From Bradyrhizobiaceae bacterium (GTDB lineage Bacteria > Bacteroidota > Ignavibacteria > Kapaibacteriales > Kapaibacteriaceae): a stretch of DNA of 53,645 bases. The stretch is from the NCBI GenBank assembly GCA_024103135.1, contig JAGFIZ010000101.1:1-53645 (forward strand), in the 5' to 3' direction. Shown piece after piece: positions 35,199 to 44,343 of this stretch (position 1 is its first letter; every line of letters begins with the position of its first letter). The notes below the pieces were generated by a model. The model was not told the origin of the DNA. It ran no database searches and worked only from the letters and a program-made list of their open reading frames with translations. Both the position numbers and the translations under genes were made by a program.

Positions 35199-36223
35199 GG
35201 TGTTGATGGTGGTTCTAGAGTTTGTTGTAGTGTTTGTTGTTGTAGTGTTTGCTGAACGTCCTTAACACGCTGCCTGACAAGCTTACGCAGTTCCATAGCC
35301 CCCTGCCCCACATCAGCATGGATGTGTAGTACGTGTAAGGGAATGTTTGCCGATGCAAACATCGGCAGCAATGAATCAAGCCGTGCAGCATCCTTTGAGG
35401 TAGTTACCACTGAAAGGCCTTGCGACGTTGCTTGATCAAGGATCGTTTGAATGTTGCGCGATGTAAACCAATGATGATCGGGGTATGATGCTACGTGGAC
35501 AATCTCTGCATCTCCGGCCTTGATGGTATCCCAGAATCGTTCCGGGTTTGCAATACCACTTAGGGCAAGTACGCGTTTGGGGAGATCGGTGGAATCAGCA
35601 ACCGTCCGATGCATGAGAACCAATGCATGATCATTGCAGAGTGGTTTGATGGCGTCGATGTTCACGTCCGCCGCAACCAGCACCACATCAGCACGATGGA
35701 CGTTCTCCAAAGGTTCGCGCAGACGTCCCTTTGGCAACAACCACGGTCGTTCGACCGACTGCTTGTCAACCAACACAACATCCAGGTCGCGATGCAACTG
35801 TCGGTGCTGAAAACCATCGTCAACAACAATCACATCACACGGTAGGTTTCCAGCCGCAAAGACTGCAGCATCAACCTTATACTCGCTTACCACAACGGGA
35901 ACGTCAAACTCTTTCGCGTGAAGCATGGCTTCGTCGCCACTCTCTCTCACACTCACACAAATCTGTTTGCCATCGTGGACAACGACGAGTCCTTTTGACG
36001 AGCGCCTATACCCTCTCATCACCACTGCCGGCTGGAATCCTTCTTCCTTGAGCATCTTTACCAGTAGTTGAACAACAGGAGTCTTGCCTGTTCCACCAGT
36101 ACTAAGGTTGCCAACGGAGATTACCGGAACTGTTACGTGTATGGCTTTCTTCTTCTTGCTGTCGAAGGCCGCATTTCTCCTGTGAACGGCAAAGCAGTAC
36201 AACCAACTAAACAGGCCAAGCAT
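35195..36223 (-). CDS. lpxK: Tetraacyldisaccharide 4'-kinase
   Basis: A 342-residue membrane-associated kinase that adds the 4'-phosphate of lipid A. An N-terminal hydrophobic segment (MLGLFSWLYCFAV) is followed by GNLSTGGTGKTPVV, the P-loop, then RGYRR, GDEAM and VDDGFQHRQLHRDLDVVLVD, all typical. The C-terminal tail ends in Gln/Thr/Leu repeats (QQTLQ units), coded by a short DNA repeat (about 35216-35255). ATG 36223 is used and overlaps the upstream acyltransferase by 17 bases. One AGCCCCCT word is at 35297. Confidence 0.94.
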   Translation of the reverse strand: MLGLFSWLYCFAVHRRNAAFDSKKKKAIHVTVPVISVGNLSTGGTGKTPVVQLLVKMLKEEGFQPAVVMRGYRRSSKGLVVVHDGKQICVSVRESGDEAMLHAKEFDVPVVVSEYKVDAAVFAAGNLPCDVIVVDDGFQHRQLHRDLDVVLVDKQSVERPWLLPKGRLREPLENVHRADVVLVAADVNIDAIKPLCNDHALVLMHRTVADSTDLPKRVLALSGIANPERFWDTIKAGDAEIVHVASYPDHHWFTSRNIQTILDQATSQGLSVVTTSKDAARLDSLLPMFASANIPLHVLHIHADVGQGAMELRKLVRQRVKDVQQTLQQQTLQQTLEPPSTP

Positions 36224-36788
36224 TGAGTTCCTCCGTGAGTGTATCAATCATGGCCGATGTTTCTTCTCGTGATGCATCGTGAGCAACCATCAAGGTCTTG
36301 CCCACGCTAATGGTAACACGACTAAACGGTAACGGAACGGTGAAGCGATCCCAGGATCGTTCGAAGACCTTTCCATGCTCGGTATGAATGCGAAGCGGCA
36401 ACACTGGTGTACCCGAGCGCTGCGCGGCTACGACGGCACCGGGCTTGGCAACACGACGAGGTCCGCGTGGACCATCCGGTGTTATCATCACGATTGAGGA
36501 TCGTGCAGCTTCGGTGATATGGTTCAGCGCATCACGTCCACCCTGCGAGCTTGAGCCCCTTACCACCGTATATCCCCACCGAGTCAGTATAGCATTCAAA
36601 TGTTCTCCATCCTTACTCTGACTGATGAGTGCCATTGGGTGCAGACGTCTACACAACCACCACACAGGCAGCATATCGCCATGCCAGAAGGCAATGATGA
36701 CCGGTGTATGCGGGATGGTTCCCACAACGCGTATGCGCCAGGTAGCTGCCACCAAGGTGAGCAACCAAACGCCGAGGGTTTGCATCAC
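36207..36788 (-). CDS. DUF374-type lysophospholipid acyltransferase-like protein
   Basis: A 193-residue membrane-associated protein. FWHGDMLP, SQSKDGEH, RGSSSQGG and TPDGPRGPRRV are the conserved blocks of the DUF374 family, related to the PlsC/LPLAT superfamily. The start is GTG 36788 (GTGA overlap with lpxB) or ATG 36785. Placement between lpxB and lpxK suggests acylation or modification of lipid A or its sugar core; the acyl donor and target are unknown. Confidence 0.87.
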   Translation of the reverse strand: MMQTLGVWLLTLVAATWRIRVVGTIPHTPVIIAFWHGDMLPVWWLCRRLHPMALISQSKDGEHLNAILTRWGYTVVRGSSSQGGRDALNHITEAARSSIVMITPDGPRGPRRVAKPGAVVAAQRSGTPVLPLRIHTEHGKVFERSWDRFTVPLPFSRVTISVGKTLMVAHDASREETSAMIDTLTEELNAWPV

Positions 36789-37885
36789 AGAAACCTCTGC
36801 ACAATAACATCGGCAGCTCTCTCTGCAGCTGAAGGTCCGCCCTGCATGCCTACGCCTAACAAGCTGCGCACCTGACTCATTGTAGCATTCAGCTCTTGTT
36901 GTCGACTCGTATTCTCCAGCAACTCTGCAAGCTCTGCAACGAGCGTTGATGCACTCGCCTCATGTTGTATGTACTCATGTACCACATTGCGTTGCAGTAG
37001 CAGGTTCATCATCGTCACCGTATCCACGTTTACCAGATTCTTTCCGATCCAATAACTCAGCATCGACGTTTTGTAAAACGTAGCAAACGGCAATCCCAGA
37101 AGTGCTGCTTCAAGCGTGGACGTGCCCGCCTTGATCAAGCCAGCGGTGCCGTATTGCATTGCATCATGCGCACTATCCACCACCTGTGCCCCTGCATTCT
37201 CCAGCGAAACCAAAGCCCCCTTCTCCACCATTGATGCTCGAGGGACGACCATCGACGGACTATAACCAAGCGTCTGCGGCAGTTGTTTGACAACCTGCGC
37301 AAGTAATGGCACGTGATGCCTCAGCTCCTGCTTGCGCGAGCCCGGCATGAGTACGACGGTTGGCGATGTGTTTCTGGGAAGGGGCTTTGTAGGCGGGATA
37401 AATGGATGACCCACCCAGGTGGCATGCATGCCAAACCGTGAGAAGAATTCTACTTCGAATGGAAAAACAACCAGCAACTCATCAACTACGTTTGCAAGCC
37501 CCTTAGCCCGGTTCTTGCCCCAAGCCCATAGCTGAGGCGCGATGTACCAGGCCACTGGCACGCCACTTGCTTTGGACTTCGCGGCTAATCGCAGGTTAAA
37601 GCCAGGATAGTCGACGGGAATGAACAACTGAACCCGCCGCCTGTCCAACAAGGAAGCTGCCTTTTGCAATAATGACGTGAAATATCGTCCACGTTTGGCA
37701 ACCTCCCAGAAACCTGTAACAGCCAGGTCTCTCATGTGTGCAATTGTATGCAGACCTTCCATCTCCATTGCAACACCGCCAAAGCCCTCGAAAACCACGT
37801 CGGGCACGCGGGCACGGATAGCCGCCATAAGTCGGGCTGCATGGACGTCGGCAGAGGGGTCACCTGCAGTGATAACGATGCGCAT
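36785..37885 (-). CDS. lpxB: Lipid-A-disaccharide synthase
   Basis: A 366-residue GT19 glycosyltransferase that joins lipid X and UDP-diacylglucosamine. The signature opening ITAGDPSADVHAA, then EGFGGVAM, PVDYPGFNLRLA, YIAPQLWAWGKNRAK, MPGSRKQELRHHVP and GTSTLEAALLGLP are all clear. It heads the minus-strand group lpxB, acyltransferase, lpxK, C26, with 4-base, 17-base and 4-base overlaps. It diverges from the T9SS-sorted gene at 37938. Confidence 0.96.
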   Translation of the reverse strand: MRIVITAGDPSADVHAARLMAAIRARVPDVVFEGFGGVAMEMEGLHTIAHMRDLAVTGFWEVAKRGRYFTSLLQKAASLLDRRRVQLFIPVDYPGFNLRLAAKSKASGVPVAWYIAPQLWAWGKNRAKGLANVVDELLVVFPFEVEFFSRFGMHATWVGHPFIPPTKPLPRNTSPTVVLMPGSRKQELRHHVPLLAQVVKQLPQTLGYSPSMVVPRASMVEKGALVSLENAGAQVVDSAHDAMQYGTAGLIKAGTSTLEAALLGLPFATFYKTSMLSYWIGKNLVNVDTVTMMNLLLQRNVVHEYIQHEASASTLVAELAELLENTSRQQELNATMSQVRSLLGVGMQGGPSAAERAADVIVQRFL

Positions 37886-37937
37886 GATGCAAATCTGGCT
37901 ATATTGACGTCATTCTAAACTAAACCACAGGATTGCC

Positions 37938-38636
37938 ATGCGTCGGCTCTTCATTCTTTCTGCACTTCTCATTGCTGTTTCGTTGCCTTCGTTCGCTGCA
38001 CTCACCGTCCGCGTAGTGCCACGTCCACGCAACGTCGACGTCGACGGTAACGTCGAAATGTCCGTCAAGCACATGGTTGCTGGAGCACCGTTTGTGCTTA
38101 CGGTTTGCAAGGATCAAGACGTCCGCCATTTTGATATTCAGTGGTTTAAGGACGGCGTCAAACTAGAAGGCGAGACTGGTCAGCACCTTCGCTATCCACT
38201 AGCCACGGCCGACCTTGCTGGCGTCTACACCGTCTCGATGTCAAGCCCTTGTGCAACGGTCATGAGCAAGCCAATGACGGTAGTGGTCGAGAACCGACGT
38301 TTTGCTCTGAACACGGAAATTGGTGGTAACGATGGTGTTGCCGGGCATACAAACGAGGTAGGCGTACCAACCTTTACGCTCCATGAGTGTTCGCCAAACC
38401 CGGTAACTGATCGTACGACCATTACGTTCGAAACATCAAGCACATCGCCAGTAACGCTCAAGGTTGTGGACCTTAACGGCAACGTTATTGCAACCTTGGT
38501 CAACGATGTAGTACCTGCCGGCACCCATAGTGTTGACTTCAACACCAGGGAGCACAACATGGCCAGCGAGCTGTACTACTATGTGCTCAGCGCACCAGGA
38601 TTTACGGCTACCAAGCCGCTGATGCTGGTCAAGTAA
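37938..38636 (+). CDS. Secreted protein with Ig-like domain and T9SS sorting tail
   Basis: A 232-residue protein: signal peptide (residues 1-21), an Ig-like domain (about 30-125, with FDIQWFKDG and LAGVYTVSMSS typical of I-set folds and two Cys that could pair), a short linker, and a type A T9SS tail of about 80 residues (ECSPNPVTDRTTITF, ending GFTATKPLMLVK). It would be exported across the outer membrane and anchored or released. The ligand is unknown. Confidence 0.87.
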   Translation: MRRLFILSALLIAVSLPSFAALTVRVVPRPRNVDVDGNVEMSVKHMVAGAPFVLTVCKDQDVRHFDIQWFKDGVKLEGETGQHLRYPLATADLAGVYTVSMSSPCATVMSKPMTVVVENRRFALNTEIGGNDGVAGHTNEVGVPTFTLHECSPNPVTDRTTITFETSSTSPVTLKVVDLNGNVIATLVNDVVPAGTHSVDFNTREHNMASELYYYVLSAPGFTATKPLMLVK

Positions 38637-38669
38637 GACTTGTAGGATCATACACCGCTAGGTGAAGCA

Positions 38670-39482
38670 TTGAGCTCGCCATTCCATCCGCATGCATGGA
38701 CGTCCGTCATCGTCCTGGCCATCGTATGCACTTCCTGCGAGCTGGAACGCACGTCGCATCCTGCAGCAGAACCTGCTCAACCGGTCGTGACCTATCGTGA
38801 TAGCGTCGTCCTTGAACGTCCGCACGACTGCACCGAACCCGTCAGCGAATGCAGCACCGTCGATGTTCGCTTCCCCGTCTTCAGTTCCAGCAATGCCAAG
38901 CTTGCACGTGTACTCAATCGGGCTGTGCGTGATTTCTTTGTGGACGTGATTGGCGGCACCGCTGTAGTTGCTGCATCACCGGCCGACAGTACAACACCCA
39001 TGCCGAGCATCGTTGATGCGGCGCGACTCCTGCTTGCGGATTATTCTGACTTCACCGAAAAGTTTCCCAACGTTCCGCAGACGTGGACGGTGCATGGGAC
39101 AAGCAAGGTCACGACGGTAGATAGTCTTGTGTGCGTCGAACTATACGTCGATGCCTATACTGGCGGTGCCCACGGCAACACCACAACGCACTATGTGGTA
39201 GCCGACACTCGCACAAGCAAACTCGTCCGCATACAAGACATGGTAAGCAACCTCGCCACATTCACGAAGGTAGCCGAAGAGGCCTTCCGGAAGCACGTCG
39301 GCATTGGTCCGACGGATGACTTAAGCGAGCACGACTACTTCATCGAAGACAGCACCTTTGCCCTCCCTGAAAACATCGGGCTAACGGCTGACAGCGTGAT
39401 TCTCTACTACAACACGTACGAGATAGCCCCCTACGTGATGGGGCCAACAAGGGTAATGTTACCGAGGACGGTTATTCAATAA
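38670..39482 (+). CDS. DUF3298/DUF4163-type lipoprotein
   Basis: A 270-residue protein with a lipobox CTSC near residue 23. The body reads like DUF4163 followed by DUF3298 (VDAYTGGAHGNTTTHYVVAD, then YFIEDSTFALPENIGLTADSVILYYNTYEIAPYVMG), related to periplasmic RsiV-like proteins. The only usable start is TTG 38670, 33 bases after the previous stop; no in-frame ATG precedes the signal. Function unknown; RsiV-type domains can bind lysozyme, but this is not shown here. Confidence 0.82.
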   Translation: MSSPFHPHAWTSVIVLAIVCTSCELERTSHPAAEPAQPVVTYRDSVVLERPHDCTEPVSECSTVDVRFPVFSSSNAKLARVLNRAVRDFFVDVIGGTAVVAASPADSTTPMPSIVDAARLLLADYSDFTEKFPNVPQTWTVHGTSKVTTVDSLVCVELYVDAYTGGAHGNTTTHYVVADTRTSKLVRIQDMVSNLATFTKVAEEAFRKHVGIGPTDDLSEHDYFIEDSTFALPENIGLTADSVILYYNTYEIAPYVMGPTRVMLPRTVIQ

Positions 39483-39571
39483 TCGTTTCAGCATCACTAG
39501 ATAGCGCATTTCGTGTAGGCCCACACACCGGTATTATTCCTGAGGTGATAACACGATAGTTTGGAAGGGGG

Positions 39572-40687
39572 CTAGCGAGACGTCTTCCGATACAACATCA
39601 GCGCCATCCCATTGAAGAACAGGGCAAATCCTACTACAGCTAGTAGGTGAAAGCGGACGTCGTACAGTGTACTGCCTTTGAGGACTACCATGCGCATGAC
39701 TTCGATGAAGTAGCGGATGGGGGTGAACCGAGTAACTACCTGCGCCCACTCAGGCATGCTGGAAATCGGCGTGAGGAGTCCGCTGAGCAACACAAAAATC
39801 AACATGAAGAAGAACGAGATGAACATGGCTTGCTGCTGTGTTTCAGCAATGGTCGAGATAAGCAAGCCTAGTCCAAGTACGGCGACCAAGTACGTTGCTG
39901 CGAAACCAATGAGGAGCGTCGTACTTCCGACGGGCTGAATGTTGTAGAACACCCTAATCAGTATGAGTCCCATGACAAACAGCAGCATACCCATCAACCA
40001 GAAGGGAATGAGTTTGCCAGCTATAAACTGGAGCTTTTTGATTGGTGTTACGTTAATCTGCTCGATAGTGCCGATTTCCTTCTCTCGTACAATGTTCAGG
40101 GCTGTGAGGTAGACGGCGATCATCGTGAGCAGCAATGCAAGAATACCAGGAACCATGTAGGCACGATAGTCCATGTGCGGGTTGAAGAGTGACATGCTCT
40201 CGACTGACAAACCTGCTTGCTGACGTAGCTCGGGGTGCATGGTGATTGCAGTCTCTACTCCAAAGTCGTTTATGACGGATGTTAGGTATGCTGCCCCAAC
40301 ATTGGCCTTCATACCATTGATGGCGTTCACGGCCATGAAGACCGTCTGCGGTACACCATTACCAAGCCCCTTCCCAAAGCCGACAGGGATGTCGATGCCT
40401 ACATCAACGTTGTTATCCTCGATTGCAAGCATGATCTGTTTCATGCTGGATGCATACTGTACCAGTTTGAAGCTGGAGGTATGGGCTATCTCGTCAATGA
40501 GCGCTCTTGACTGGACGGAATGATCATGGTCAACTACCGCTACATGAACATTCCGTACCTCGTAGTCCGTGGCAAGAGGCAGAATCAGGAGCTGGCCCAA
40601 TGGTGCAACCGTCATGAAGACCAGAATCAGTCGATCACGAAAGATCTGCTTGAACTCCTTGCGCAGGATATATGCCAACATCCTCAT
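39572..40687 (-). CDS. ABC-2 type permease, YbhR-like
   Basis: A 371-residue inner-membrane subunit of an ABC exporter. One N-terminal helix, a large periplasmic domain (about 45-170), then five C-terminal helices with REKEIGTIEQINVTPI between helices, the usual ABC-2 permease coupling region. It pairs with the following (upstream) permease. Translation is coupled by ATGA. It is the last gene in the operon, and an AGGGGGCT word overlaps its stop codon. Confidence 0.92.
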   Translation of the reverse strand: MRMLAYILRKEFKQIFRDRLILVFMTVAPLGQLLILPLATDYEVRNVHVAVVDHDHSVQSRALIDEIAHTSSFKLVQYASSMKQIMLAIEDNNVDVGIDIPVGFGKGLGNGVPQTVFMAVNAINGMKANVGAAYLTSVINDFGVETAITMHPELRQQAGLSVESMSLFNPHMDYRAYMVPGILALLLTMIAVYLTALNIVREKEIGTIEQINVTPIKKLQFIAGKLIPFWLMGMLLFVMGLILIRVFYNIQPVGSTTLLIGFAATYLVAVLGLGLLISTIAETQQQAMFISFFFMLIFVLLSGLLTPISSMPEWAQVVTRFTPIRYFIEVMRMVVLKGSTLYDVRFHLLAVVGFALFFNGMALMLYRKTSR

Positions 40688-41784
40688 GAAAGCCTCACCT
40701 TGAAACGTCGAATGCTTACCACGACAAAGAACAGCGTCATCCCACCAAGGATGAGCGTCTCCTTCCAGATCGACTCAATACCAAGCCCCTTGACCATAAC
40801 GGCCTTTACAATTCGGTAATACCAGTTGGCTGGGATTGCATTGCTCAGCACTTGAAGTGGCCATGGCATGTTCTCGATCGGGAACATGAAGCCGCTAAAG
40901 AGAAGCGTAGGCAGGAGCATACCCATGAGTGACATCAACATGGCTACGGCCTGTGTCTTCGCAATGGTCGATACCAGGATGCCAAGTGCTAGTGATGTAA
41001 GAATGAACAATGTGCTTAGCGCAAACAACAACACGTGACTGCCCTGCACGGGCAGACCCAACACGAAGGTGCTTAGGAGAACAATTGACCCAATGTTACA
41101 GACTGATAACACCAGATAAGGCACGACCTTTGAAGCAATGAGTACCAAGGGTTTTACAGGCGATGTAAGTAGCACTTCAAGCGTTCCAAGCTCCTTCTCT
41201 CGTACGATGGCAATTGACGTCATCATCACACAAACAAGCATGAGCACAAGAGCCATGACGCCTGGAACAAAGTTTGGCGCTCCCTTCAGTTGTGGGTTGT
41301 AAAGCATTCGCACCTGCGTCGTGATGGGTGGACGTTGGTGCACGAGCGTAGATCGAGCTTGATTGCCAATGACTGCACTCAGGTAAGCAACAAGTGTGGT
41401 TGCGTGGTTTGGGTCGGAGGCATCGGCAATGACTTGCAGGGTAGTATGTTCTTGCCTGACCATGCGTTTGTTGAGGTCAGCCGGAATGACCAAGACTAGA
41501 TTGGCCTCTGACCTTCGGAAGGCATTCTCGACGTCATGCTCATCGTGGACACCGGGAATCACAGAAAAGAATCCGCTCTGTGAGATGCGCTGGACAAGCT
41601 GCGCAGACGTTGCATCTCGAGCATGGTCTACAACAAGGATGCGTGCATCCTTTACTTCGTTCGACAAGGCAAAGCCAAAGATGAGTATCTGCGCGATGGG
41701 CATACCAATCAGAATCATCAATGTCTTGCGATCGCGCAGCATGTGCCGGAACTCCTTGACAACGAAGGCTGTGAATTGCTTCAT
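40684..41784 (-). CDS. ABC-2 type permease, YbhS-like
   Basis: A 366-residue permease with the same plan as the next one: N-terminal helix, periplasmic domain, then five helices with VREKELGTLEVLLTSPVKP. The two permeases would form the heterodimeric channel. It is separated from the ATPase gene by two bases and overlaps the next permease (ATGA). It matches YbhS of the YbhFSR exporter of E. coli; the exported compound is unknown (drugs or cations are suggested for that family). Confidence 0.92.
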   Translation of the reverse strand: MKQFTAFVVKEFRHMLRDRKTLMILIGMPIAQILIFGFALSNEVKDARILVVDHARDATSAQLVQRISQSGFFSVIPGVHDEHDVENAFRRSEANLVLVIPADLNKRMVRQEHTTLQVIADASDPNHATTLVAYLSAVIGNQARSTLVHQRPPITTQVRMLYNPQLKGAPNFVPGVMALVLMLVCVMMTSIAIVREKELGTLEVLLTSPVKPLVLIASKVVPYLVLSVCNIGSIVLLSTFVLGLPVQGSHVLLFALSTLFILTSLALGILVSTIAKTQAVAMLMSLMGMLLPTLLFSGFMFPIENMPWPLQVLSNAIPANWYYRIVKAVMVKGLGIESIWKETLILGGMTLFFVVVSIRRFKVRLS

Positions 41785-41786
41785 CG

Positions 41787-42530
41787 TTATTCGGCTCCCC
41801 GTTTTGCTTCTCTTGCCAATTGGTAAAACACCTCGTCCATCGTTGCCACGCCAGCGTTGGTTTTAAGGTCGCGTGGGCGTCCAAGAGCCGCGATTCTACC
41901 ATCTACCATGATCGACACTCGATTGCAGTATTCTGCCTCGTCCATGTAATGGGTTGTGACGAAGATCGTAGTCCCACGATCAGCGGCATCGTAGATCATG
42001 TCCCAAAAGTTGCGCCTGGTAACTGGGTCTACGCCACCAGTTGGTTCATCAAGAAACACAATCTGTGGATGGTGGAGCATGGCCACTGAGAATGCCAGCT
42101 TCTGTTTCCACCCAAGTGGCAGCGAACGTACCAGACTGTGCGTCTCGGATTGCAGTGAGAGTCGTTCGATTAGCTCACTGCGTTGCTCCGCAAGCTGGTT
42201 GGTGGTAAGTCCGTAGATACCACCGTAGAATGTGATGTTCTCGAATACGGTCAGGTCTTCATACAAGGAAAACTTCTGACTCATATACCCGATGTTTCGC
42301 TTTACCTGTTCAACCTGCGTCGACACGTCATACCCAGCAACCACTGCCTTGCCGCTTGTTGGTGCTAGCAGTCCGCATAGTATACGCATAGCCGTGGTCT
42401 TCCCTGCACCGTTGGCACCAAGGAAGCCGAAGATCTCGCCTCGTTGAACATCGAAGGAAATGGAATCAACGGCTGTGAACTTGCCGAAGCGTTTGAACAG
42501 ATTCTCTACGTAGATGGCAGCCGACGTCAT
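41787..42530 (-). CDS. ABC transporter ATP-binding protein (second half of YbhF)
   Basis: A 247-residue ATPase. Walker A is GANGAGKTTAM, the signature region is RSLPLGWKQKLAFS (degenerate from LSGGQ), and Walker B is IVFLDEPTGGVD. In E. coli YbhF the two nucleotide-binding domains are fused; here they are separate, adjacent genes. The signature here is less canonical than in the partner (LSGGMKQKL), so the two ATP sites may be unequal. Confidence 0.93.
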   Translation of the reverse strand: MTSAAIYVENLFKRFGKFTAVDSISFDVQRGEIFGFLGANGAGKTTAMRILCGLLAPTSGKAVVAGYDVSTQVEQVKRNIGYMSQKFSLYEDLTVFENITFYGGIYGLTTNQLAEQRSELIERLSLQSETHSLVRSLPLGWKQKLAFSVAMLHHPQIVFLDEPTGGVDPVTRRNFWDMIYDAADRGTTIFVTTHYMDEAEYCNRVSIMVDGRIAALGRPRDLKTNAGVATMDEVFYQLAREAKRGAE

Positions 42531-43441
42531 GATGCATTTCCAGCCATGCTAATGAAGCAGTCTTCGATGGTTGGCTGCACTTGTTCGATGGTTGCAGCAA
42601 TTCCATATCTGCTCTGCAGCACTGCAGCCAGCGTGATGTGTGCATCGCTGACGGTGTTGTGAAGAGTCACATGATACACGTCACCAAAGGCAAAGGCAGT
42701 CTGTACATTATTACATTGTTGCAGTGCTAGCCGAAGCAGAGAATGATTGTCAGCCTGCACGGAGTAGAGTGGCACTTGATACTCTGCAACGATCTGAGCT
42801 GGTGTGTTCACCTTCATGATACGTCCACCTTGCATCAAGGCAATGCGATCGCATAACACTGCCTCGTCCATATACGGTGTTGATGCAACGATGGTGATAC
42901 CGCTCTGCTTAAGTCTACCGAGCATCTCCCACAACTCTCTACGAGAGACTGGGTCGACGCCCGTTGTGGGCTCATCTAGCACAAGCAGTTCTGGCTTATG
43001 GATCAAGGCACAACACAGGGCAAGCTTCTGTTTCATGCCACCCGAAAGCTTGCCTGCCTTTCTGTTTGCAAAGGGCTCAAGGTGCACGTAGATGTCGTGA
43101 ATCAGTTCCGTATTACTGTCGACGTTGGTGCCATACAGCGTAGCAAAGAATTCCAGATTCTCTCGCACGCTTAGGTCCTGGTAAAGCGAGAATTTTCCTG
43201 GCATGTAACCTATGCGTGTGCGTATGGCCTTGTAGTCTGCCACGACATCAAAACCCAGAACGGTAGCGTTGCCACTGTCGGCCAACAGCAGCGTGGAAAG
43301 AATTCGCAGTAGCGTTGTCTTTCCTGCCCCGTCTGGGCCAATGAGTCCGAAGAGTTCCCCTGGTTGTACTTCAAGTGAAACATCGGCAACAGCCGTGGTA
43401 CTACCGAACGACTTGTTAATATGCTGTAGATCGACGGTCAT
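42527..43441 (-). CDS. ABC transporter ATP-binding protein (first half of YbhF)
   Basis: A 304-residue ATPase with Walker A GPDGAGKTTLL, signature KLSGGMKQKLAL and Walker B LLVLDEPTTGVD. A C-terminal extension of about 90 residues lies beyond the core. It corresponds to the N-terminal half of YbhF-type ATPases. ATGA overlaps on both sides bind it to HlyD and the second ATPase gene. Confidence 0.93.
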   Translation of the reverse strand: MTVDLQHINKSFGSTTAVADVSLEVQPGELFGLIGPDGAGKTTLLRILSTLLLADSGNATVLGFDVVADYKAIRTRIGYMPGKFSLYQDLSVRENLEFFATLYGTNVDSNTELIHDIYVHLEPFANRKAGKLSGGMKQKLALCCALIHKPELLVLDEPTTGVDPVSRRELWEMLGRLKQSGITIVASTPYMDEAVLCDRIALMQGGRIMKVNTPAQIVAEYQVPLYSVQADNHSLLRLALQQCNNVQTAFAFGDVYHVTLHNTVSDAHITLAAVLQSRYGIAATIEQVQPTIEDCFISMAGNAS

Positions 43442-44343
43442 TGTTTGAACCTTACATCAGCATACATACCGATCTTGAGCAGTTCGTCGTCGTTAGGCAC
43501 AGTGATCTTGATTGCGTAAACCAGATTTGCCCGCTCATCACGCGTTTGAATGGTCTTTGGAGTAAACTCTGCCTTACTGCTTATCCACGTCAGCGTGCCT
43601 TTGTGCGCTTTACGTCCGTCCTTACCTACGTCCGACAGAACGGTCACTGGCTGACCAATCTTGATTGCCGTGAGTTGATCACCTGTCACGTATGCACGCA
43701 GCGTAAGCGTTGTTGTGCGTGCAATGGTAAAGAGCGGCTTACCGGTAACGGTCGACTCATATTGTTCTGCATACGTAGCCAGGACACGTCCGTGTATCGG
43801 GGAGGTAATCCTACATTTTTCCAACTGGTCCTGAAGTTGTTTCAGTTGGATGGAAAGGGGCTGTGTTTCACTTTCAATGCCACGTGTTGTTATGTCCAGT
43901 GTAGACCGAAGTGCATCAATGTTGTGTTGAATGGTGGCAACGCCCGACTGTGCCTGATCAAGTTGCTGAGCGGTAGCGGCGTCGGCAGAACGCAGTTGTT
44001 CAAGTCGGCCTACCTCATGCTGGGCTGACCGTAGTTGTTCCTGCAGTGCAGCTAGTTGCAGTGCAGTGTTCGGACGCCGCTGAAGGAGAGCCTGCATCTG
44101 TGACTCGACCTGTTGTATTCGCAGCCAGAGTTGTGTTGTATCGATCACGCCTACTGCTTGTCCGCTATCTAACACATCGCCCTCCTGCACAGCAAACCGT
44201 TCTAGTCTGCCCGTTGCTTGAGCGGACACCAATATCTCCGTTGCTTCGAAGGTGCCCGAGGCGTCTGGCTTGTTTGTGTCAGCCGTACAGGCACTAAGCA
44301 GACCGACAATACTGGTCACGATGATGATTGTTAATGATCTCAT
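43438..44343 (-). CDS. Membrane-fusion (HlyD-family) lipoprotein, YbhG-like
   Basis: A 301-residue periplasmic adaptor. Lipobox LLSAC near residue 19, N-terminal lipoyl half (TGRLERFAVQEGDVLDSGQAVGVID), a long alpha-hairpin with coiled-coil heptads (about 75-160), second lipoyl half (CRITSPIHGRVLATYAEQYE) and a beta-barrel domain. It would bridge the inner-membrane ABC-2 complex and the TolC channel encoded next to it. Confidence 0.92.
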   Translation of the reverse strand: MRSLTIIIVTSIVGLLSACTADTNKPDASGTFEATEILVSAQATGRLERFAVQEGDVLDSGQAVGVIDTTQLWLRIQQVESQMQALLQRRPNTALQLAALQEQLRSAQHEVGRLEQLRSADAATAQQLDQAQSGVATIQHNIDALRSTLDITTRGIESETQPLSIQLKQLQDQLEKCRITSPIHGRVLATYAEQYESTVTGKPLFTIARTTTLTLRAYVTGDQLTAIKIGQPVTVLSDVGKDGRKAHKGTLTWISSKAEFTPKTIQTRDERANLVYAIKITVPNDDELLKIGMYADVRFKQ

